Position numbers and translations under genes: made by a program
Notes under the pieces: model-generated
Told to the model about the DNA's origin: nothing
The model's database searches: none
What the model saw: the letters and a program-made list of their open reading frames with translations, nothing else
Assembly: GCF_018304765.1 (NCBI RefSeq)
Contig: NZ_CP072643.1
Location: forward strand, 930,001 to 994,000
Direction of reading: 5' to 3'
Source of the DNA: Chloracidobacterium sp. N
GTDB lineage: Bacteria; Acidobacteriota; Blastocatellia; Chloracidobacteriales; Chloracidobacteriaceae
DNA length: 64,000 nucleotides
Part shown: in pieces, positions 50,316-58,925 of the stretch
How the letters are laid out: each line of letters opens with the position of its first letter
Position numbering within the stretch: position 1 is the first letter of the stretch

Positions 50316-51191
50316 ATGATCGTTTCAATCTACGGCAAAGGCGGTATCGGTAAATCCACGACCTCTTCCAACATCGCCATCGCCATGGCCAAGCGTGGCG
50401 CGCGTGTCCTTCAGGTGGGTTGTGACCCCAAACATGATTCGACCTTTACCATCACCAAGCGGATGATCCCGACGCTCGTCGAAATCCTCGAAGAGCATGA
50501 CTACCACCATGAGGAAATCGAGCCCTCCGATGTGATTTTCAAGGGCAAGATGGGCGTGGACGCCATGGAATCCGGCGGCCCGGCCGCTGGCGCCGGCTGT
50601 GGTGGGTACGTCACCGGCGAGGCGGTGAAGTTTTTGCGCGACCACAAGCTGATGGACGAATACGACGTGGTGATTTTCGACGTGCTGGGCGATGTCGTCT
50701 GTGGCGGTTTCGCCACGCCGCTCAACCACTCGGATTTCGCCTGTGTGGTGACGGCCAACGACTTCGACTCGCTCTTTGCGGCCAACCGTATCTGTGCGGC
50801 CGTGATGGCCAAGACCAAAAACTATCCCATCTACATTGCCGGTCTGATTGTGAACCGCTGCCCGGACACCGACCACGTCGAACGCTTCTGTGACCGGACT
50901 GGCGCGCGGATTGTCGGGCACGTCCCGCAGATTGACGAAATCCGGCGGTCACGGCTGGCTGGTGTCTCCATCTTCGAGATGAAGCGCATTGGCGGAATTG
51001 CCCTGGCGCAGGATCGGTATCTCGAAATTGCCGACTACCTGCTGTCCGAGCCGGAAGCCCTCAAGGTCAAGCCCCTGACCGACCGGGAAGTGTTCGAGCA
51101 TCTGCGCAGCGAGTACATCAACATCAACATCCAGCGTTTCAACGCCGAAGACCTGGAACTGCTCGAAGACCCATCCTGCCTGGCTCTTTGA
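50316..51191 (+). CDS. bchL: Light-independent protochlorophyllide reductase iron protein BchL
   Basis: The 291-residue NifH-like ATPase has P-loop YGKGGIGKSTTSSN and the two cluster ligands Cys95 and Cys129. Sequence fits BchL rather than BchX, whose N terminus is longer. It transfers electrons to BchN-BchB (outside the window) to reduce ring D of protochlorophyllide. Oxygen-sensitive in other organisms. Confidence 0.95.
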   Translation: MIVSIYGKGGIGKSTTSSNIAIAMAKRGARVLQVGCDPKHDSTFTITKRMIPTLVEILEEHDYHHEEIEPSDVIFKGKMGVDAMESGGPAAGAGCGGYVTGEAVKFLRDHKLMDEYDVVIFDVLGDVVCGGFATPLNHSDFACVVTANDFDSLFAANRICAAVMAKTKNYPIYIAGLIVNRCPDTDHVERFCDRTGARIVGHVPQIDEIRRSRLAGVSIFEMKRIGGIALAQDRYLEIADYLLSEPEALKVKPLTDREVFEHLRSEYININIQRFNAEDLELLEDPSCLAL

Positions 51192-51313
51192 GAGAGGTGA
51201 AGCGGAGTGGCCTCTCCAGCGTCGCCCACGGCAGAAGCTGTGGGCGGGGAAGGGAGGAGCCGTGATCGCTGGTGGCGCGCGTTTTGGACGGACATGTTCC
51301 AGAAAGGCAATCT

Positions 51314-52600
51314 ATGGCAACCCCACTGCCCATTGTGAAACCGGATGCTGCCGAGCGGTTTTCGCGCATTTGCAGCGACTGTGGCATCTGCACGTCCAGT
51401 CTGCGCCCGCACGTCAAGGAAGCCTGTGCTTTCCTGGTGCAAAAATACGATGAGCTGGAGCTGACCGTGCAGGGACACGCCCGGCGGGCCGGAACGGATG
51501 AGGTGTATTTTGGGCCGTACAAAAAAATCCTGCGCGTCCGGCGGCAACGCCCCATCGCCGGGGCGCAGTGGACGGGGGTGGTGACGACCATTGCCATGCG
51601 CGCCCTGGAACAGGGGCTGGTGGAAGGCGTCATCCTGACCGGCACAGAACCCGGTACGCTCAACAAACCCCAGCCCGTTCTGGCGCGCACACCGGAAGAA
51701 GTGCTCGCCTGTCGCGGCAACAAGTTCGGCCTTTCACCGACCCTGGAAAAGATAGACGACGCCATTGCCGCCGGTCTGAAGCGCGTCATGGTGGTTGGCA
51801 CGCCGTGTCAGTTCCACGCCCTGCGCGTCATCGAGCCAACCCTGCCCTTTGACGAGCTGTGGTGTCTGGGCATTCTGTGCAGTGACAACACGACGCACGA
51901 AAACTACATGACGTTTCTGAAGTCCGTCAGCCGGTCACCGGATACGGTCGTGCACATGGAGTTCATGCCGGATTTCCGCCTGTGGATGCGGCATACCAAT
52001 GGGGAAGTCGAAAAGCTGAACTTCGTCGAAATTCCCATGCACGAGATTGGCCCCGACCTCATCGCACCTTCCTGCCGGGTGTGTTTCAACTACACGAACT
52101 CGCTGGCCGATTTGTCGGTGGGCTACATGGGCGGCGGCATGCCGGACAACCAGTGGTTGCTCATTCGGAATGCCAAGGGCTGGCGTTTGCTTGACCTCAT
52201 CCGCGATGACGTGGAGTTGTCCGAGCCGACCGAAAGCGGCAGCCGCGCGCTGGCCATGAAGGGCTTTCTGTCGCAGCTTGGGAAACCCTACACCAAAGGC
52301 GCGCCCCGTCCGGTCAAAAAACTCATTGCCTTTCTCCAGCGTCGGCTGGGGCCGCGGGGGCTGGAGTTTGCCCGGACCCGCGTCGAGATGAAGCTGGCGG
52401 AAGGGCTGTTTACGGTACGCCGCAAGGCCGGCCACCGGGAGGCGCTGCTGGTTCCGCGCTACGCCTATGTCCCGCTGGAGAAGTACGTCCTGCCGGGCGA
52501 AACCCAGCCGCCACGGCCGCCTGTCAGCGTGAAACGTCCACGTCGTTCGCCGGCGTCGGGCAAGACTTTGAAAACCATTGACCCGATTGGCGTTGGCTGA
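51314..52600 (+). CDS. bciB: Ferredoxin-dependent divinyl chlorophyllide 8-vinyl reductase (BciB, FrhB family)
   Basis: The 428-residue protein has an N-terminal cysteine set (Cys20, 23, 26 and 38) plus VVGTPCQFHAL and SCRVCFNYTN, as expected for a two-cluster flavoprotein of the FrhB/BciB group. It reduces the C8 vinyl group. The related plant enzyme HCAR reduces 7-hydroxymethyl chlorophyll, but the cluster context supports BciB. ATG 51314 is used because the N terminus then matches the family. Confidence 0.88.
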   Translation: MATPLPIVKPDAAERFSRICSDCGICTSSLRPHVKEACAFLVQKYDELELTVQGHARRAGTDEVYFGPYKKILRVRRQRPIAGAQWTGVVTTIAMRALEQGLVEGVILTGTEPGTLNKPQPVLARTPEEVLACRGNKFGLSPTLEKIDDAIAAGLKRVMVVGTPCQFHALRVIEPTLPFDELWCLGILCSDNTTHENYMTFLKSVSRSPDTVVHMEFMPDFRLWMRHTNGEVEKLNFVEIPMHEIGPDLIAPSCRVCFNYTNSLADLSVGYMGGGMPDNQWLLIRNAKGWRLLDLIRDDVELSEPTESGSRALAMKGFLSQLGKPYTKGAPRPVKKLIAFLQRRLGPRGLEFARTRVEMKLAEGLFTVRRKAGHREALLVPRYAYVPLEKYVLPGETQPPRPPVSVKRPRRSPASGKTLKTIDPIGVG

Positions 52601-52644
52601 CGGGTTCCAGACACATCACACCAATTCATCCGGGAGGCTTCACC

Positions 52645-53136
52645 GTGTCGACCTACACCCCGGAGCAGATGCTCCGCCGTCAGAAAAGCAAATGGATGCC
52701 AGTACAGGCATTTCTGGCCCCGGTGCAGTTCGTCATTTTCTTCATCAGTCTGGCGCTCATCATCTATTTTATCTCTACCGGTCACGGATTCTGGCTGGCC
52801 AACGTGAGCGTCATGGTCAAGGTCTTTGTGCTGTGGGTCATGGCCATTACCGGGGCTTTTTGGGAAAAGGATGTTTTTGGACACTATGCCTTTGCCAAAG
52901 AGTTCTGGTGGGAAGATTTCTTCTCGACATTCGTCCTGATTTCCCACACGCTCTATGTCATTGGCTTTTTCCTCAAGTGGGAGGAAATGACGCTGGCTTA
53001 CGTCGCCCTTGTGGCCTATCTGACATACTGCATCAATGCGTACCAGTTTGTGCGCAAGTATGTCATCAACCGACAGAAACTAAAGAGCCACGGTTACACG
53101 ATTGCCGGGGATGTGCCTTGGGTTTCCGGTTCCTAA
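52645..53136 (+). CDS. bchF: 3-vinyl (bacterio)chlorophyllide hydratase, BchF/BchV type
   Basis: The 163-residue membrane protein has YTPEQMLRRQKSKW, LAPVQF, ITGAFWEKDVFG and KEFWWEDFFS, the conserved pattern of BchF. GTG start with GGGAGG eight bases ahead. It adds water to the C3 vinyl group, needed for bacteriochlorophyll c and a. Paralogue BchV has the same fold, so the exact paralogue cannot be decided from sequence memory. Confidence 0.88.
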   Translation: MSTYTPEQMLRRQKSKWMPVQAFLAPVQFVIFFISLALIIYFISTGHGFWLANVSVMVKVFVLWVMAITGAFWEKDVFGHYAFAKEFWWEDFFSTFVLISHTLYVIGFFLKWEEMTLAYVALVAYLTYCINAYQFVRKYVINRQKLKSHGYTIAGDVPWVSGS

Positions 53137-53161
53137 AAACACCGGGGAAAGTGTTGTTCTT

Positions 53162-53869
53162 ATGCCAGTATTGCAGGCTGTCGAAAAATTGGAGCGTTAT
53201 GCGCCGGGTGGGGTAGATACCGATACGCCGAGTTGGGGACGTGAAGGGGCTATCGTGCTCTACTGGCTGGGGGCTTTTGCACTTACCTGGCTGTTTCGTC
53301 TGCCGGAGCCTTTCGTCTTCAATGTCCACCAGACTGTTGCCTCGGTCTGGGGAATCCTTCTGCTGTTGGCCACCCTTGGTTTCTCCCAGTGGCTCTATGC
53401 ACAGGTAGCCATTCATGAGGAGCGTCCGTTCAACCTCGTTGGTACACCCATCTTCATCATCGGCAACAGCCTTGGGGAGACACTGGCCTTTCTGCTGGTC
53501 TTCAGGTTCGGGGCAGCGATAGGAACCTGGCTGGCCTATCCCATGGGGCTGACCGGGACACCCTTCCACCTGCTCGTTTTTGGCAGTGGCTTTTTCGCCT
53601 TTCTCATCTACGGTGGTGCCATCCATGGTCTTTTCTGGATGCGCATCTTTCCTCCACACTTTCGGGAAGATAAGTGGGCGCGAAAGATTCGGAAGTTTCG
53701 GCTCTGGTCAGAAAGCGCGCTTTCTTTTTCCTGGTGTCTGACGTTCTATGTCTTTGAGGATTTCTGGAGTGTCGTCTTCTTTCATGCCATCGTGGATACG
53801 GTGCTTATGCTGAGGGTACGCCCCCGAATCTTCCGCTTTGCTTCCCAACTTCCGGCCACGGTTCGTTGA
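53162..53869 (+). CDS. Unknown polytopic membrane protein in the bch cluster
   Basis: The 235-residue protein has five or six helices (AIVLYWLGAFALTWLF, ASVWGILLLLATLGF, IFIIGNSLGETLAFLL, LLVFGSGFFAFLIYGG, SFSWCLTFYVFEDFWSVVF). Polar residues inside membrane segments include a Glu in NSLGETLAF, His in AIHGLFW and His/Asp in FHAIVDTVL, so it may bind a metal, pigment or substrate. No family is recognised. It lies 25 bases after bchF and 112 before the radical-SAM gene, and so is likely part of the pigment operon. Confidence 0.75.
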   Translation: MPVLQAVEKLERYAPGGVDTDTPSWGREGAIVLYWLGAFALTWLFRLPEPFVFNVHQTVASVWGILLLLATLGFSQWLYAQVAIHEERPFNLVGTPIFIIGNSLGETLAFLLVFRFGAAIGTWLAYPMGLTGTPFHLLVFGSGFFAFLIYGGAIHGLFWMRIFPPHFREDKWARKIRKFRLWSESALSFSWCLTFYVFEDFWSVVFFHAIVDTVLMLRVRPRIFRFASQLPATVR

Positions 53870-53981
53870 TGCCCAAACCGGGTTGGATTTGGGTGTTGGG
53901 TTCAGGGGTGTCCGGCAGTCCGATTTGCAGTAGTTGTCTGAACAGAATTCTGTATCACCGTCATACGGAGAAAACATTGCC

Positions 53982-55367
53982 ATGAAAAAGCCCAAGTGCT
54001 TGTTCGTCAATCCCCCGGTCATCGAGAAAGTCGCCGAACGGTTCAGCTTCATCAGCATGCCGTTGGCCATTCTCTACATTGGCACGTTTATCCAGTCACA
54101 GGGTTACGAAGTCGAACTCTGCGACATGAATGCCGGTCAGGAGCCTGTTTTCAGTGATGACATTGATATTGTGGGCATCTCCTGTGACACGGTGAAATAC
54201 ACAGTGGGGATGCGGGTGGCCAAGGCGGCCAAGGCGGCCGGAAAGTATGTGGTGATGGGGGGAACGCATCCCACTTTTGACGATGAAGCCACCTTGCGCT
54301 CCGGCTACGTGGATGTCGTCGTGCGGAGTGAAGGGGAGTATCAAATGCTGGAAATCGTCCAGCAGTTCGAGGCCAACGGCAAGGTTGATCCTTCGACTAT
54401 CAAGGGGGTTGCCTGGCTGGATGGTAACCAGTTCGTGCGCAATCCGCCGATGCCGTTTATCAAAGACCTTGACAGTCTGCCGATTCCCAACCGGGAGCTG
54501 CTCGACGTGCCCCGCTACTGGAAACAGACCCGCTCCTGGTTGGGGAAATTTGCCGATCCGGTTTACAACATTTCAGGCTCACGGGGCTGCCCCTACGACT
54601 GCTCGTTCTGCATTGTGACGGCCAACTACGGGGCCAAGTGGCGGTATCGTTCGGTTGACTCGATCATGCAGGAAATCGAGGAAGGTTTTTACAAGTACAA
54701 GTACCGGACATTTTTCTTTACGGATGACATTTTCAATGCCAGTCCAAAGCGTGCCATGGCGATTTCACAGGCCATCATTGATGCTGGTCTGGCAGACAAA
54801 ATCAAATGGACAGCGCAGTGCGTCACCAACATTTTTGTGAAGTTCCCGGAAGTCGTCGAAATCATGGCTGCGGCCGGCTGCATGGGCGTCATCATGGGGA
54901 TTGAGTCCATGGACCCGGAAACCCTCAAGGACTACAACAAGACGGCAACCAGCGACGACAATGCCCAGTGCATCCGCCTGTTGAAAAAACACGGGATTGC
55001 TTCGATGGCCTCGATCATCATCGGCCATCCGAAGGAAACCCGCGAGTCACTCCAGGCGACGATGAAGTACATGTGTGATCTCAACCCGGAAATGCTCTGG
55101 ATCAACATCCTGACGCCTTACGTCGGCACGACCATGCGGCGTGAATTCATTCAGTCGGGAAGGCTGCTGCCGAACCTGTCATGGGAAGACTATGACATCT
55201 CACATGTGACCTTCAAACTGGACCACCTCGAAGCCTGGGAAATTGAAGTCACGCGCAAGGCCATGACGGCGATGTATTACACCCGTCCGCGATACATCAT
55301 GGAGAATCTTCCGCGCCTGTTTTTCGGAAAAATACCTACGCCCGTGGTGAAACAGGCTGCCTGCTGA
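53982..55367 (+). CDS. Radical SAM protein with B12-binding-like N-terminal domain (BchQ/BchR/BchE-like)
   Basis: The 461-residue protein has a Rossmann-like N-terminal domain (CLFVNPPVIEK, VVMGGTHPTFDDE) followed by a radical-SAM domain with the cluster motif RGCPYDCSFC and GIESMDPETL. This class includes the BChl c methyltransferases BchQ (C8) and BchR (C12) and the cyclase BchE. Length is shorter than most BchE. Context and pairing with a second similar gene support a bacteriochlorophyll methylation role, but which ring position cannot be told. Confidence 0.8.
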   Translation: MKKPKCLFVNPPVIEKVAERFSFISMPLAILYIGTFIQSQGYEVELCDMNAGQEPVFSDDIDIVGISCDTVKYTVGMRVAKAAKAAGKYVVMGGTHPTFDDEATLRSGYVDVVVRSEGEYQMLEIVQQFEANGKVDPSTIKGVAWLDGNQFVRNPPMPFIKDLDSLPIPNRELLDVPRYWKQTRSWLGKFADPVYNISGSRGCPYDCSFCIVTANYGAKWRYRSVDSIMQEIEEGFYKYKYRTFFFTDDIFNASPKRAMAISQAIIDAGLADKIKWTAQCVTNIFVKFPEVVEIMAAAGCMGVIMGIESMDPETLKDYNKTATSDDNAQCIRLLKKHGIASMASIIIGHPKETRESLQATMKYMCDLNPEMLWINILTPYVGTTMRREFIQSGRLLPNLSWEDYDISHVTFKLDHLEAWEIEVTRKAMTAMYYTRPRYIMENLPRLFFGKIPTPVVKQAAC

Positions 55368-55440
55368 TGACCTGTGGGAGCGCGTCATCCGGGCCTGTGG
55401 CTCAACTTTTTGCATCCCTCCAAGGAGACCCCTCGTTGCC

Positions 55441-56859
55441 ATGCCTGTCGTCGTTCAAATCAAGCGTCGCAAGAAACTCGGCCAGCATCGTCCGCTCAAC
55501 ATCCGGTTGGTTTTGCCCCGGTACTACAACCCGGAAAAAGGACAGCAGCACAAGCCGTTCATGATTTTTCCAAACATCGTTCTTCCGACGCTGGCGGCGA
55601 TTACGCCGGCGCCGCACAAGGTGACGATTGTGGATGAGAATGTCGAGGAACTGCACATCCCCGACGACACCGATCTGGTGGCGATCACGACCTACACCCG
55701 CAACGTCCAGCGTGGCTACCAGATTGCGGATGAGTGCCGGGCACGGGGCATTCCGGTCGTCATGGGGGGCATTCACGTCAGCTTCATGATTGAAGAGGCG
55801 CTTCAGCACTGCGACGCGGTCGTGTCTGGCGAGGGGGAAGCCCTCTGGCCGCAGATTCTCGAAGACGTACAGAGTGACGACCTCAAGCCGGTGTATCAGG
55901 GGGGGCATTCGCAGGACTTGAATGAGCTGCCGGTGCCGCGCTGGGACCTGCTCAAACTGGAACGCTACTTCAAGCCCATCCCCACCCTGAAGATGCCCAT
56001 CATGAGCATTCAGACCTCCCGTGGGTGTCCGCACAAGTGTGACTTCTGTACCGTGCCGGTTTTTGCCGGCGGCAAGATGCGGTACCGTGACCCGGCGCAT
56101 CTGCTGCGCGAAATTGATGCCTATGGGGCTGAGTTTTTCTCGATTGCCGATGACAACCTCATCGTCAACCCCGATGCGGCGGCACAACTGTTCAAGACCC
56201 TGGCCAAGCGCAAGCTGAGCTGGTTTGGATTTTTTGACACCCAGACGCTCAAGCGGCCGGAACTGGTTGAACTGGCCGCCAGGTCCGGCTGCCGCCGGGC
56301 CTTTCTGGGCATCGAAAGCATCCACCCGAACGAGCTGGCCACAGTGAACAAGAAGTTCAACCGGCCGGAGAAGTACGAAGACCTCATCCGGCTCTTTCAC
56401 CGGAACGGCATTGCCGTGGATGTTGGCATTCTTTTCGGATTCGAGGATGAAACCGTCGAGAGCACGCTGGAAACCATCGAAGAACTCAAACGGTGCAACG
56501 TGGAGACGGCCATTTTTTCCGTGATGACACCCTTTCCGGGAACGGCGCTCTACCAGCGCACGAAGGACAAACTGCTGCACACCGACTGGGACCGTTACAC
56601 GGGCGAGGAAGTCGTCTGGGCGCGCGAAGGGACAGACGCCGAACAGACCCGCCGGCTGTTGCAGCTTGCCTTCGAGCGGTTTTATTCCGTGCCTTCGATT
56701 TACAAGCGGGTGCTGTCGCCGCGCTCCCATGCCCAGCGCAAGCTCCTGGCAACCATTTCCAACCTTCGTTTCCGCAGCATCATCAAGCACCGGTTCCCGG
56801 AGCCGCTCCCGCCGGATTTCCTGCGCAGCGCCCGCCAGGCCCGTCCGGCCTACGCCTGA
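55441..56859 (+). CDS. Second radical SAM protein, P-methylase-like (BchQ/BchR-like)
   Basis: The 472-residue protein has a B12-binding-like N-terminal half (YYNPEKGQQHKP, VVMGGIHVSFMIEEAL) and a radical-SAM half with RGCPHKCDFC, DDNLIVNPDAA and GIESIHPNELA, then a C-terminal helical tail. It fits the P-methylase group that includes BchQ and BchR. AAGGAG is 13 bases ahead of the ATG. Divergence from the gene before it suggests different target positions rather than simple duplication. It is the last gene before the cluster terminator. Confidence 0.8.
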   Translation: MPVVVQIKRRKKLGQHRPLNIRLVLPRYYNPEKGQQHKPFMIFPNIVLPTLAAITPAPHKVTIVDENVEELHIPDDTDLVAITTYTRNVQRGYQIADECRARGIPVVMGGIHVSFMIEEALQHCDAVVSGEGEALWPQILEDVQSDDLKPVYQGGHSQDLNELPVPRWDLLKLERYFKPIPTLKMPIMSIQTSRGCPHKCDFCTVPVFAGGKMRYRDPAHLLREIDAYGAEFFSIADDNLIVNPDAAAQLFKTLAKRKLSWFGFFDTQTLKRPELVELAARSGCRRAFLGIESIHPNELATVNKKFNRPEKYEDLIRLFHRNGIAVDVGILFGFEDETVESTLETIEELKRCNVETAIFSVMTPFPGTALYQRTKDKLLHTDWDRYTGEEVVWAREGTDAEQTRRLLQLAFERFYSVPSIYKRVLSPRSHAQRKLLATISNLRFRSIIKHRFPEPLPPDFLRSARQARPAYA

Positions 56860-56889
56860 CGCCGCCGGCCGCCGCGACAGCCTGCAGCC

Positions 56890-56928
56890 AGCCCGTCCGT
56901 ATTCATCAGGATATGGACGGGCTTTCTT
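56890..56928 (+). terminator. Intrinsic terminator ending the bch cluster
   Basis: AGCCCGTCC (56890-56898) pairs with GGACGGGCT (56915-56923), extended by four weaker pairs inwards, and TTCTT follows. It lies 31 bases after the last radical-SAM stop. Confidence 0.85.
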
Positions 56929-56998
56929 CTGCCGGTCGTCATTCGGTGTGGACCGTGTGGGTGTTGGCTGAAAGCCCCGCAGACGCGCCAGCCGACGC

Positions 56999-57523
56999 TC
57001 AGGCAAGAAAAAGAAACTCGGCGTTCCACTTGCCCTGGGCCTTGAGAATCAGCTCGATGGCTTCCCGTACAGCCCCGCGCCCACCCGTCCGGGTGGTGAT
57101 GTAGTGGGCGGCCTGTTTGACTTCCGGCACAGCGTTGGCCACGGCAATGCCCAGCCCCACCTGCTGCATCACCGGGACATCCGGCAGGTCATCCCCGATG
57201 AAGGCCACCGCCTGGGGGGATATTCCCTGGGCCGTCAGCAGTTCGGTCAGCGCCTGGGCTTTGTCGCTGGTGGCCTGACAGAGGAACTCGATGCCGGTTT
57301 CACGCGCCCGCTGTTCAAGCGCCGGTGAGCGCCGCCCGGTAATGACGCCGGTCCGAATGCCGGCCCGCCTGGCCAGCTTGAGACCGTGTCCGTCCTGCGA
57401 GTTGAAGCTCTTGAGTTCCGTTCCATCCGGGAGGAGATGGATGAAACCTTCGGTCAGCACGCCGTCGCAGTCCATCAGCAGCAGGCCGATGTGGCGGGCC
57501 CGTTCCGTCAGGGCATCGCTCAT
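56999..57523 (-). CDS. kdsC: KdsC-like 3-deoxy-D-manno-octulosonate 8-phosphate phosphatase
   Basis: The 174-residue C0-type HAD phosphatase has MDCDGVLTEG (nucleophile Asp18 and Asp20), VITGRRS, and FIGDDLPDVPVM. Length and lack of a cap domain fit KdsC, which removes phosphate from KDO-8-P during lipopolysaccharide synthesis. Related enzymes act on other sugar phosphates. It follows the SET gene by 17 bases. Confidence 0.88.
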   Translation of the reverse strand: MSDALTERARHIGLLLMDCDGVLTEGFIHLLPDGTELKSFNSQDGHGLKLARRAGIRTGVITGRRSPALEQRARETGIEFLCQATSDKAQALTELLTAQGISPQAVAFIGDDLPDVPVMQQVGLGIAVANAVPEVKQAAHYITTRTGGRGAVREAIELILKAQGKWNAEFLFLA

Positions 57524-57540
57524 GGGCAGTCCTCCGGGGT

Positions 57541-58035
57541 TCAGACAAAGGGAGGTTTGAAGGTTGAGTTGACGGTGAAAGGCGGGATAGGTCCCACCAG
57601 CGTTCCCCGACAGCGCGGCGCGCCACAGGCGCAGGGGTAGTCCCGCCGCCAGGTTTCGGGGTCTCCGTCGGCGACTTGCAGGTGATAGTCCATCGTCAGT
57701 TCGGTGCCCGGCGGGATGTCCGCAATCGCCTCGATAAAAACGCGGCCGCTGCTTTCCTGGAGGCTTTCACAGTTGGGTTCGCAGGAATGGTTGATGTAGC
57801 GCGCCAGGTTGCCGAAGCGGCCGCCATCCAGAACCGTGTGCTCATCCAGGATAAAGAGAAACGTATGCGTCGTCTGCTCCAGTTTGCGCGCATAGCGCCG
57901 GTCGGCTTCTTCGCGGCTGATCCGCTCGCCACGGTATTCGATGATGCGGGTCCGGGCTTTGATGAACGTCGTGGCAAAGACGCCCCAGCCGTGAATGGGT
58001 GAACGACGCAGCTCGCAAAGGTGGTGGCGTTGCAT
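57541..58035 (-). CDS. SET-domain protein-lysine methyltransferase
   Basis: The 164-residue protein has GWGVFATTFIKA, RYINHSCEPNCE and a post-SET-like CACGAPRCRGTL with three cysteines. The SET motifs for SAM and lysine binding are present, so it is probably active. In bacteria the targets are rarely known. It is the first gene of a pair with kdsC. Confidence 0.9.
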   Translation of the reverse strand: MQRHHLCELRRSPIHGWGVFATTFIKARTRIIEYRGERISREEADRRYARKLEQTTHTFLFILDEHTVLDGGRFGNLARYINHSCEPNCESLQESSGRVFIEAIADIPPGTELTMDYHLQVADGDPETWRRDYPCACGAPRCRGTLVGPIPPFTVNSTFKPPFV

Positions 58036-58142
58036 GGTGCGCTGATAACCGGCATCGGCCGGGGAATGCCTCCCCGGTCACAGGCGGGACTTCACTTTCC
58101 CGCGTGTGGCGGGCAGTCGTTTTCCGCCGGGAGAGGCCTCGT

Positions 58143-58817
58143 TCAGGTCATGGGAACAGTGGACGCGCCGCCGGGTTGCCAGCAAATCCGAAACCGGCAC
58201 TCCGGCGCACCCTCGCGCCGGCAACTGGTCACGGTGACTTCCGGCTGGATGCCGCCGCACAGTTCGACGGCGCGGCGGAAATAGCCGATACCTGACTGGC
58301 AATACTGCGATGGTGGTGGTGTGTCATACGCAAGGCAGACCGTGCCGGCGCGAACCGGTCCCGTTTTGCTTTCCGGCTCATAGCGCGCGCTGCCAAAGGT
58401 CTGGAACGTGGGGGAGACCACGGCCGAAAGCTGCAAGAACCCTTCCACATCCCGCTGCACCAGACTTTCGTAGGTGCCGCCGATGTTGAGTTCGGCGGAA
58501 AATGCGCCGAGCGCCTCCAGCAGGTCAGGAGTGTTTGCACCCAGTTCCGCCACAATCGCGGCATCGAGCCGGACGAGCAAGCCCAGCTCATACCACTCGC
58601 CCACAAAGACGGTTTTGGTGAGAACCGCCCGATCCGCTTCGCCAAGGCTCTGCAGGATGCGCTTGAGCGTGGCAATGCCGTGCTTCATTTGCAGGTACAG
58701 CAACCGCGACTTGATGAGGCTGCCCTGAACTTTCCAGTGGCGAACCGTGGAAAGCTGGGCGGCGCGCTCTTCATCCGTAATGGGGCGGCAGCAGATGGGG
58801 CGTGACAGGGTATCCAT
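58143..58817 (-). CDS. TIGR02265/DUF2378-like protein with V4R-like C-terminal part
   Basis: The 224-residue protein has KVQGSLIKSRLLYLQMKHG and EWYELGLLVRLDAAI, resembling the TIGR02265 family best known as large paralogous sets in myxobacteria. The C-terminal CRREGAPECRFRICW resembles V4R/haem-NO-binding ends. GGAG is seven bases before the ATG at 58817. Function unknown; a ligand-sensing role is a guess. Confidence 0.6.
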   Translation of the reverse strand: MDTLSRPICCRPITDEERAAQLSTVRHWKVQGSLIKSRLLYLQMKHGIATLKRILQSLGEADRAVLTKTVFVGEWYELGLLVRLDAAIVAELGANTPDLLEALGAFSAELNIGGTYESLVQRDVEGFLQLSAVVSPTFQTFGSARYEPESKTGPVRAGTVCLAYDTPPPSQYCQSGIGYFRRAVELCGGIQPEVTVTSCRREGAPECRFRICWQPGGASTVPMT

Positions 58818-58925
58818 GGGCGGGCTCCGCAAGCTTGGGTAAGGAGGGATTCCTGCCGGCGGGCAGCCGGCGGCCGCGACGTGAGGCGCACCACGGTGCA
58901 GGGGGGAGAACCGTTGGCCGCCACT

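Noticed and set aside
50316-51191. Assignment as BchX or NifH
   Set aside because: Length, start at the P-loop and context with bchH and hemA fit BchL better.
53982-55367. Assignment as BchE cyclase
   Set aside because: Shorter than usual for BchE and paired with a second P-methylase-like gene, so BchQ/BchR is at least as likely; no symbol given.
55402-57006. 534-codon minus-strand open frame
   Set aside because: Antisense to the second radical-SAM gene and crossing the cluster terminator; no family features.
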